A DNA stretch of 64,000 bases from CAZRCG01 sp964598565. GTDB taxonomy: Bacteria > Bdellovibrionota > UBA2394. The stretch covers positions 67,354 to 131,353 of the forward strand of contig CAZRCG010000007.1 in assembly GCA_964598565.1 (NCBI GenBank). Reading direction: 5' to 3'. Shown in pieces: positions 58,873 to 64,000 of this stretch (its first letter is position 1; every line of letters starts with the position of its first letter). The notes beneath the pieces are model-generated. The model searched no databases. It worked only from the letters and a program-made list of their open reading frames with translations, and had not been told where the DNA came from. A program made the translations under genes and the position numbers.

Positions 58873-60330
58873 ATGAGTGGCTTTGGCATTAGTGGTCTAG
58901 GCAGTGGAATTGACTGGAACAACTATATTGATTCGATTCGGTCAGCTGAAGAAAATGCGTTAGCAAGAACGCTGGGTCGTCGCCAGACCAAGGTAGCTGC
59001 TACTCAAACGGTTCTTTCGACCATCAAATCATTGGCTGAGAACCTCAAAACATCAGTGAATGGTTTCACCTTTGCTAAAGATTTTAAAACTAAAACGGTA
59101 TCGAGCTCCGACTCATCTGTTATTTTCGGAACGGCTACTCTTGATGCTATTAATCAGACAAATACCGTTCGGGTGGAGCAGTTGGCCACGAATGAAGTAT
59201 GGCACGGAACTCATGCCAGTACGTCAGCGTCGGTGACGTCGTCAGATGAAACACTCACGATCACCGTACGAGGGCAAGAGCACGTGCTTAATGTAGCGAG
59301 CGGAACGACCTTGCAACAGCTTGCCAATCAAATTAATGCCGCGGGTATCGGGGTAACAGCCACGGTTTTCGATACTGGTGCGGGCACAGGAGATACCGGT
59401 CGACTTGCTATTACAGATACAAGCTCTGGAAAATACAATCCCGATCAAACGCCTGGAATGAATTTTAATCTTACTTTTTCTAGTACGCTTACCGAATTGA
59501 CCAATGCTGATTTTGGTGTGAGTCCAATAGTGGAAGGCATGGATGCGCAGGTGATCATTAACGGCTCTGGTACGATGTACCGAGACACCAATGTCATCAA
59601 TGATCTGTTGCCCGGAGTGACCATGAATCTCGTGTCGGCAGCTCCAGGCGTCGACAAGACGTTGACTGTGGGCGAAAGTACCTCGGCTGCAGCCGATAAA
59701 GTTACAAGTTTTCTGTCGAATTATAATACGTTGGTCAAAGAGATAAAAAAAGCGATTCAAGTAGACTTAAATCAGACTGAACAAAGAAATCCCACGGCCG
59801 GCAACTCGACACTTCGAAATGTGCTCAATCAACTTCAGTCGACGGTATCCTCGACCGTGGCAACATTGCCAGGGAATATTTCTGTGAGAGCTCTGGCTGA
59901 TATTGGTATTTCATCTATTTATAGCCAAAATGATTCTTCGAATAATGGCCTCCTAAACCTTGATTCCGCCAAGTTCGAAGCAGCAGTCTCTGGAAATTTT
60001 GATGACGTCGTCAAATTTTTTGAAGGCGTTACCGAAGGCTCAGCGCGCTACGATGGCTTTGGTCAAAAAATTAGAAACGCCATGGACTCTATTTTAGATT
60101 TTACCAACGGCGCTCTACCAGCGGCCATTAAGGCAGCCTCGGAAGAGGTATCGAATATCGATAGCGAGATTCAGAAAAAATTAGAGCGTATTAATACTAA
60201 AGAAGAGTTATTGAAGGCCCGGTTTTCTAGACTTGAGAGCACTTTAGCTAGATTGGGCAGCCAACAACAAAGTTTAACCGCATCGCTGGACGCGATTTCG
60301 GGATCGAATCGGTCTTCTGGAAGGAAATAG
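58873..60330 (+). CDS. fliD: flagellar filament cap protein FliD
   Basis: 485 residues. The N-terminus (FGISGLGSGIDWNNYIDSIRSAEENAL) has the FliD SGLGSGID motif. The middle has LQQLANQINAAGIGVTATVFD and the C-terminus is a long coiled coil (SNIDSEIQKKLERINTKEELLKARFSRLE). It caps the filament and folds flagellin at the tip. fliS follows after 33 bases. Confidence 0.96.
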   Translation: MSGFGISGLGSGIDWNNYIDSIRSAEENALARTLGRRQTKVAATQTVLSTIKSLAENLKTSVNGFTFAKDFKTKTVSSSDSSVIFGTATLDAINQTNTVRVEQLATNEVWHGTHASTSASVTSSDETLTITVRGQEHVLNVASGTTLQQLANQINAAGIGVTATVFDTGAGTGDTGRLAITDTSSGKYNPDQTPGMNFNLTFSSTLTELTNADFGVSPIVEGMDAQVIINGSGTMYRDTNVINDLLPGVTMNLVSAAPGVDKTLTVGESTSAAADKVTSFLSNYNTLVKEIKKAIQVDLNQTEQRNPTAGNSTLRNVLNQLQSTVSSTVATLPGNISVRALADIGISSIYSQNDSSNNGLLNLDSAKFEAAVSGNFDDVVKFFEGVTEGSARYDGFGQKIRNAMDSILDFTNGALPAAIKAASEEVSNIDSEIQKKLERINTKEELLKARFSRLESTLARLGSQQQSLTASLDAISGSNRSSGRK

Positions 60331-60363
60331 ACCGATTCAAATGAAAGATAAGAAGGAGCGTTT

Positions 60364-60792
60364 ATGATGCAGGCAGGCGGATTCAAAAAAGGAAAGATGA
60401 ATCCCTATCAAAAGACGGCGATTCAAACGGCCACAAAAGAAGAATTGGTACTGATGCTATATAGTGCCGCTATAAAGCATACGACTCAAGGTATAGAGTT
60501 TATCGAAAAGAAAAATTGGCCGGATGCTTCTAAGCATATTTGTCGTGCTCAGGCGATCATTGTTGAACTTTTAAATTCATTGAATTTTGAGGTTGGCGGT
60601 GAGATTGCGAAGAACTTAGAGTATTTGTATTCTGTGATGGTCGACAACCTTACAGTGGCAAACTTTGAGCATGTCGCAGAGCCTCTCAAGCTCAATTTAA
60701 AAATTCTCGATAAATTAAAAACCGCTTGGGAAGGTGTTTTAGAACAAGTAAAAAGCGGCAAAGTTCCATCGGCTGGTCAGTCGGGTTCTTAG
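60364..60792 (+). CDS. fliS: flagellar export chaperone FliS
   Basis: 142 residues. The core is NPYQKTAIQTATKEELVLMLYSAAIKHTTQGIEFIEKKN, the FliS pattern (Y-x-x-x-x-V-x-T-A-S-P-x-x-L-I-x-M-L-Y-D-G-A), here with AATKEEL in place of TASPEEL. It binds the C-terminal helix of flagellin before export. AAGGAG is five bases before the ATG. The stop overlaps the convergent glycosyltransferase stop by four bases. Confidence 0.93.
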   Translation: MMQAGGFKKGKMNPYQKTAIQTATKEELVLMLYSAAIKHTTQGIEFIEKKNWPDASKHICRAQAIIVELLNSLNFEVGGEIAKNLEYLYSVMVDNLTVANFEHVAEPLKLNLKILDKLKTAWEGVLEQVKSGKVPSAGQSGS

Positions 60793-62117
60793 GTTAGGGG
60801 GCTTGCTGTCTTCAGCGATAGTTTGCGAGCGACTTCAAACAATTTAAGTGTGTCTGGTTTTAGACGATTCTTATCAGCCTCGCTCATCGTGTCTTGAATT
60901 TCCTTAATTCGATCAAAGTGTTTGTCTTGTAGTTCGAGAATTAGCAGCTCTTGAAGTCCCAGAGGGCATCGATACGCCCACGATTCTTCGGCGCGCTTTC
61001 GAGCTAGCAGTGAGTCACCTCGCTGTCGTGCATGGAGCGCCTCCAGAGCTTGAGGCCAACCTGTGGAGCCAAATTGTTCAGTCACGAAGGCACGAGCCGC
61101 TTCAGCCTCCTTCGAGAAACCGTATCGTAGCAAAAGTTCATACTGCAGAAGGGGAGCCTGCACAAAAAGGTCCGAAAACTCTAAGATTCTATCAATGAAA
61201 GAGGGATCTGTTTGGGCGATGGCAACCGTTTTAAAAAATTGAATCTCTCGTGCTTCTGACGTTGCCGATCTAAGAGCCTCCCATCGTTGCAAGTGAAAGA
61301 GGGTCATAGCCCGATAGAGTTCGAAGGTTTCGGTGTCAGGGCTTAGCCGACAAGCTTCTTCAAATTTCTGTAAAGCTTCTTCGTGGCGACCGAGTTTTTG
61401 ATAGACAACGCCTAATTCCCAATAAGCTTGAGAATCGGACGGCTCATCTATGATTTTTTCTTCTCCTAGTTGAGCATAAAAGGAGTATCGCTTTTTGCTG
61501 AGGGCCTGGTCTTCTTCTTTGAGGGGCCCGAGGTGGTGAATAGTCACCGGCAAGTCGCCAGTTTTGAGTTGAGCCTTTTGCAAGCTGGGTTCAATGCGTT
61601 CATGTAGTTTGCCTTGGTAGCGGATACGGGGGTCGCGGCGAAAGAGGCGATGCAAATGTGTAATATAGTAACCAGGAGCAATATTATTGTCGCGGTTCCA
61701 GCGAAATCCGAACTGCTGAAAAAGACGTGTATAGTTTCGAATTTCCAAATTATAGGCAAACACAGCAGGGTCTTCGATAGCGTGACGAATCTTAGAATGA
61801 TCTGACTCAAAAACTCTCTCATCGGCATCTAAAAATAAAATCCAATCGCCCGTTGCCTGTGACAGAGCGAAGTTTTTTTGATCTGAAAAGCTGTTGGGCC
61901 AGGTTCGCTCGTAAAATAGAATTTTAGGGTCAAAGCCTTTGACGAGGGTAGGAGTTGCATCCTGACTGCCAGAGTCGATCACCAGGATTTCGTCCGCCAA
62001 TTCCTTTATGGAGGCTAAGGCGTCTACAATATAGAGGGCCTCGTCACGTACGATAAAGCATACAGTCAGAGTAGGGGCGCCATGGGCGGGGGCGCTGGAC
62101 TTTTTTTCAAAGCTCAT
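60789..62117 (-). CDS. family 2 glycosyltransferase with C-terminal TPR domain
   Basis: 442 residues from ATG 62117; GTG 62141 would add eight. The GT-A domain has LTVCFIVRDEALYIVDALASI, DEILVIDSGSQDATPTLVK and the metal-binding DADERVF. This is the SunS/TibC-like and lipooligosaccharide-type family 2 pattern (I-V-R-D-E). Helical repeats follow from about 220, with YWELGVVYQKLGRHEEALQKFEEACRLSPD as a clear TPR. Such GT2-TPR fusions often glycosylate proteins. It is convergent with fliS, so a flagellin target is possible but not shown. Confidence 0.8.
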   Translation of the reverse strand: MSFEKKSSAPAHGAPTLTVCFIVRDEALYIVDALASIKELADEILVIDSGSQDATPTLVKGFDPKILFYERTWPNSFSDQKNFALSQATGDWILFLDADERVFESDHSKIRHAIEDPAVFAYNLEIRNYTRLFQQFGFRWNRDNNIAPGYYITHLHRLFRRDPRIRYQGKLHERIEPSLQKAQLKTGDLPVTIHHLGPLKEEDQALSKKRYSFYAQLGEEKIIDEPSDSQAYWELGVVYQKLGRHEEALQKFEEACRLSPDTETFELYRAMTLFHLQRWEALRSATSEAREIQFFKTVAIAQTDPSFIDRILEFSDLFVQAPLLQYELLLRYGFSKEAEAARAFVTEQFGSTGWPQALEALHARQRGDSLLARKRAEESWAYRCPLGLQELLILELQDKHFDRIKEIQDTMSEADKNRLKPDTLKLFEVARKLSLKTASPLT

Positions 62118-62155
62118 TCTTGTATTCCAGCAGAAAGACACGTTAGTGTCATGAA

Positions 62156-62806
62156 ATGGCAGAAAGTTTAAGTGGCCGCGAGTTGTATTGTTTGTCAGTT
62201 TCTACAAAGCCATCGGCGCTTTGCAATGAACTCCTAATGTACACCACTGAAAATCACGCTCGTTCCACGATGCTCGTCGGCTCTCTTGTGGGGTCTTATC
62301 TGGGTTTTATGGTTGAGATGCTTCAGGCCAAGAGGGTTCTTGAGATTGGATGCTTCACTGGCTACTCGGCCTTGTGCATGGCAGAGCGATTGCCAAGTGA
62401 TGGCACTATAACCACATTAGATGTGGATCCTGAAACCGTGGCCATCGCCCAGAGTTTTTGGAAGCGCAGCCCCCACGGTTCAAAGATTGACGTGATACTT
62501 GGTCCCGCCTTGGAGTCTTTTCAAAGGCTTAAAGGACCTTTTGATCTCATCTTTGTCGATGCGGACAAGGAGAACTATCCAGCCTATGCAACCTGGGCGA
62601 TCGAACACCTTTCAGAGAAGGGGATGCTCATTTTAGATAACTGCCTATGGAGCGATCAGGTATGGGACCCTAAGGTTCAGGATGCCGAGACGAAGGGCCT
62701 ACGGCAGGTGGCCTCGATGCTTTCGTCTCGATCGGATCTCTCAACGGTCTTAGTGCCCGTGCGTGATGGCTTGCTCTGTGCACGAAAACGTCCAAAGAGT
62801 GCTTGA
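62156..62806 (+). CDS. O-methyltransferase (class I SAM-dependent, caffeoyl-CoA type)
   Basis: 216 residues. SAM-binding motif I is VLEIGCFTGYSALCMAERL, followed by ITTLDVDPETVAIAQSFW, and motif DLIFVDADKENYPAYATWAIEHL with GMLILDNCLWSDQV. These match the O-methyltransferase family 3, which has a metal-binding Asp-Asn pair (DADKENY, DN). The natural substrate in bacteria is mostly unknown. It is divergent from the glycosyltransferase with a 38-base gap. Confidence 0.85.
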   Translation: MAESLSGRELYCLSVSTKPSALCNELLMYTTENHARSTMLVGSLVGSYLGFMVEMLQAKRVLEIGCFTGYSALCMAERLPSDGTITTLDVDPETVAIAQSFWKRSPHGSKIDVILGPALESFQRLKGPFDLIFVDADKENYPAYATWAIEHLSEKGMLILDNCLWSDQVWDPKVQDAETKGLRQVASMLSSRSDLSTVLVPVRDGLLCARKRPKSA

Positions 62807-62851
62807 TCATTTAAAGGAACCTTGATTTTCTGATGAAGCTTTGTTTCTCAA

Positions 62852-62923
62852 TCCCAGGTAGCTCAGGGGTAGAGCAGGTGGCTGTTAACCACCTTGTCGG
62901 GGGTTCAAATCCCTCCCTGGGAG
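62852..62923 (+). tRNA. tRNA-Asn (anticodon GTT)
   Basis: Cloverleaf features: acceptor arm TCCCAGG/CCTGGGA at 62852-62858 and 62916-62922 with discriminator G62923; D-arm with GCTCAGGGGTAGAGC; anticodon stem GGTGG/CCACC with loop CTGTTAA and anticodon GTT at 62884-62886; T-arm GGGGGTTCAAATCCCTC. CA follows the discriminator base but a full CCA is not encoded. Discriminator G fits tRNA-Asn. Confidence 0.93.
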
Positions 62924-62928
62924 CATTT
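62912..62928 (+). repeat. left copy of a 17-base direct repeat at the tRNA-Asn 3' end (putative att)
   Basis: CCTCCCTGGGAGCATTT covers the last 12 bases of tRNA-Asn and five bases beyond. The identical copy lies at 63019-63035. Repeats of a tRNA 3' end are typical attachment-site products of tyrosine integrases. Confidence 0.55.
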
Positions 62929-63018
62929 GCGTCGTCTTTTTTCCTCCAGCTATGTTCTCGTCGCTCTCGCTCCAGTCATGTATTTCATTATACACTCATG
63001 TCGCTCGGGCTCCTGCGG

Positions 63019-63035
63019 CCTCCCTGGGAGCATTT
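63019..63035 (+). repeat. right copy of the tRNA-Asn 3'-end repeat (putative att)
   Basis: Exact 17-base copy of 62912-62928, 107 bases downstream. It is not part of a tRNA itself. Only 90 bases separate the copies, so this is either the scar of a small lost element or one of several tandem junctions. No integrase gene is in the window. Confidence 0.5.
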
Positions 63036-63110
63036 CTAACCACTTAAAATGACACGAGAATTTTCGAACCCAACTCACAGGACTCGAACTCGTACTACCT
63101 CAAAAGTTAT

Positions 63111-63137
63111 GGTATATTAAAGGTATAAATATGGTAT
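63111..63137 (+). promoter_or_regulatory. three GGTAT iterons at exact 11-base spacing (putative BrnA operator)
   Basis: GGTAT occurs at 63111-63115, 63122-63126 and 63133-63137, so each repeat is one helical turn apart, in an A/T-rich context just before the toxin start at 63147. The flanks contain TATATTAA and TATAAAT, suitable for a -10 box. BrnA-type antitoxins are DNA-binding autorepressors, so these are natural operator candidates. Confidence 0.5.
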
Positions 63138-63146
63138 TAAGTATTT

Positions 63147-63413
63147 GTGCCATTTGAATTTGATCTAAAGAAAAGCTCTTCGAATAAATCGAAACATGGG
63201 ATCGATTTTGAGGAGGCGCAAAAGTTATGGCTATCGCCAAATTTGGAAATACGAGTCCAAGTTACGGGGGAATCACGCTGGATCGTAATTGGAGCTATTA
63301 ACTCAGTATTTTGGACGGCAGTAATTACCCGACGGAATGACAAGATTCGAATTATTTCAGTAAGGAGATCAAGAAATGAAGAAAAAAAACTCTACGAAGA
63401 CCATTTCGGCTAA
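63147..63413 (+). CDS. brnT: BrnT family toxin (type II toxin-antitoxin)
   Basis: 88 residues, GTG start. The BrnT/DUF497 pattern is present: FEFDLKKSSSNKSKHGIDFEEAQKLW (the K-H-G-I-D-F-E-E-A hallmark), a middle VTGESRWIVIGAIN and the C-terminal RRNDKIRIISVRRSRNEEKKLYE with R-I-I-S-x-R. BrnT is a ribonuclease that inhibits translation. The toxin gene comes first and overlaps the antitoxin by 38 bases, as in other brnTA operons. Confidence 0.88.
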   Translation: MPFEFDLKKSSSNKSKHGIDFEEAQKLWLSPNLEIRVQVTGESRWIVIGAINSVFWTAVITRRNDKIRIISVRRSRNEEKKLYEDHFG

Positions 63414-63633
63414 AGATTTTGATAAAAAGTTTGATCGAGGAGAAAGCGTTCTTGAACATCTTGATCTCGACAACACTCTTCGTCGAGTTAATGTGGATTT
63501 TCCAGAATGGACGATTGAAGCACTTGATCAAGAATCGATTCGTTTAGGAGTATCCCGACAGGCGCTTATCAAAACATGGATTGTGGAAAAACTGGATTCA
63601 CTGACGCGAACGCATAAGGAAAAGCGTATTTGA
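63376..63633 (+). CDS. brnA: BrnA family antitoxin
   Basis: 85 residues. The N-terminal part (SAKDFDKKFDRGESVLEHLDLDN) is the toxin-binding region. The C-terminal ribbon-helix-helix-like part is RRVNVDFPEWTIEALDQESIRLGVSRQALIKTWIVEKLD, with the V-D-x-P-x-W strand. It neutralises BrnT and probably represses the operon. AAGGAG precedes the ATG, which lies within the toxin gene. Confidence 0.87.
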   Translation: MKKKNSTKTISAKDFDKKFDRGESVLEHLDLDNTLRRVNVDFPEWTIEALDQESIRLGVSRQALIKTWIVEKLDSLTRTHKEKRI

Positions 63634-63659
63634 TATGTACTTGAAAGAAAGACTGTTGA

Positions 63660-64000
63660 ATGACTGATAAGAAACATCCCTGGCGTCCCTGCCCACTCGG
63701 TCAGCATTGGGTACGTGAGCATCCTCGAACGGTTCCGGTTTCAGAAAAAAATCCTTACGGCAAAACAATTGTGGATGGTCATTGCCGAAACAACCCAAGT
63801 CGGCACGAAATTTTTGTCGCCGAGGAAATTCATAAAATTGCTACGGAACATTTTAAAGACATTAAAAACAAACCTACCCCGGATGATCTCGGATTTCCTA
63901 AGGGCAACGCGTTTGATGATCTCATTGCCGGATGGACTCAATTCTGGCGCGCTTGGCCCCTGATTTGGGCCAGGAGGAAGCGGAATTCTACTGCGATAGT
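63660..64000 (+). CDS. unknown protein, C-terminus cut by the window edge
   Basis: ATG 63660 opens a frame of at least 113 codons that stays open to the end. It has Cys/His-containing phrases: CPLGQHWVREHPRTVPVSEK near the start and YGKTIVDGHCRNNPSRHE, possibly a metal site. Then comes a helical stretch (VAEEIHKIATEHFKDIK) and an aromatic region (LIAGWTQFWRAWP). I do not recognise the family. It starts 26 bases after brnA. Sequence composition is lower in GC than the flagellar region, consistent with the island setting. Function unknown. Confidence 0.6.
   Translation, partial: MTDKKHPWRPCPLGQHWVREHPRTVPVSEKNPYGKTIVDGHCRNNPSRHEIFVAEEIHKIATEHFKDIKNKPTPDDLGFPKGNAFDDLIAGWTQFWRAWPLIWARRKRNSTAI

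Noticed and set aside
62833..63039. 68-codon frame across the tRNA-Asn
   Set aside because: It reads through the tRNA gene and has no protein-like pattern.
63111..63137. Iterons of a plasmid-type replication origin
   Set aside because: Only three short repeats, no rep gene, and a toxin-antitoxin operon directly downstream gives a better explanation.
1..64000. CRISPR arrays, transposase genes, rRNA genes
   Set aside because: No regular repeat-spacer pattern, no transposase-like frame and no rRNA sequence were seen.

Overview
The window is a gene-dense stretch of a Gram-negative bacterial chromosome. It has ribosomal, nucleotide, fatty-acid and cell-wall genes of proteobacterial type, lipoprotein and periplasmic proteins, a polar-type flagellar operon with a sigma-54 regulator pair, and several families common in Bdellovibrionota and myxobacteria (PgpH-type HD protein, PatA-like protein, tail-anchored matrixin, DUF115 motility factor). 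A member of the Bdellovibrionota/Oligoflexia or a related delta-like lineage is my best guess; this is inference from gene content, not from a marker-gene comparison.

Layout. 1-5110 (minus): end of ybeY, the pgpH-like HD phosphohydrolase, and two co-translated unknown membrane proteins. 5190-10300: a CBS-domain protein, a one-heme secreted protein, murJ, rpsT, holA and an acidic membrane protein. 10348-13352: guaB-guaA, followed by an unusual convergent gap with two palindromes and a strong terminator. 13687-17911: an M16 protease pair facing a degenerate HAD protein and a TrmJ-like methyltransferase. 18087-21578: a secreted protein, a matrixin protease with a C-terminal sorting tail, a rhodanese, a flagellin-like remnant and ilvC. 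21639-28981: a housekeeping series yceD-rpmF-plsX-fabG-acpP-fabF-rpiB-glyA-nrdR-nusB, then an aldehyde dehydrogenase on the other strand.

30395-48492 is the flagellar locus: a sigma-54-type promoter, a TPR protein, a soluble histidine kinase and a sigma-54 response regulator, running directly into flgB-flgC-fliE-fliF-fliG-fliH-fliI-fliJ-motE-fliK-flgD-(small conserved gene)-flgE. It is closed by a textbook terminator and followed by an acetyltransferase and a DUF115 motility factor. 48626-54613 (minus) holds a P-type cation ATPase, a universal stress protein, a CheY-like regulator, a receiver-PilZ protein and a decayed receiver/histidine-kinase gene. 54995-60792 encodes the filament: two near-identical flagellins, a FlaG-like protein, fliD and fliS.

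60789-62806 has a TPR-glycosyltransferase and an O-methyltransferase. A tRNA-Asn follows, and its 3' end is repeated 107 bases downstream. Beyond it lie a BrnT/BrnA-type toxin-antitoxin pair with three 11-base-spaced repeats upstream and a cut-off unknown gene, which looks like the left edge of an integrated element.
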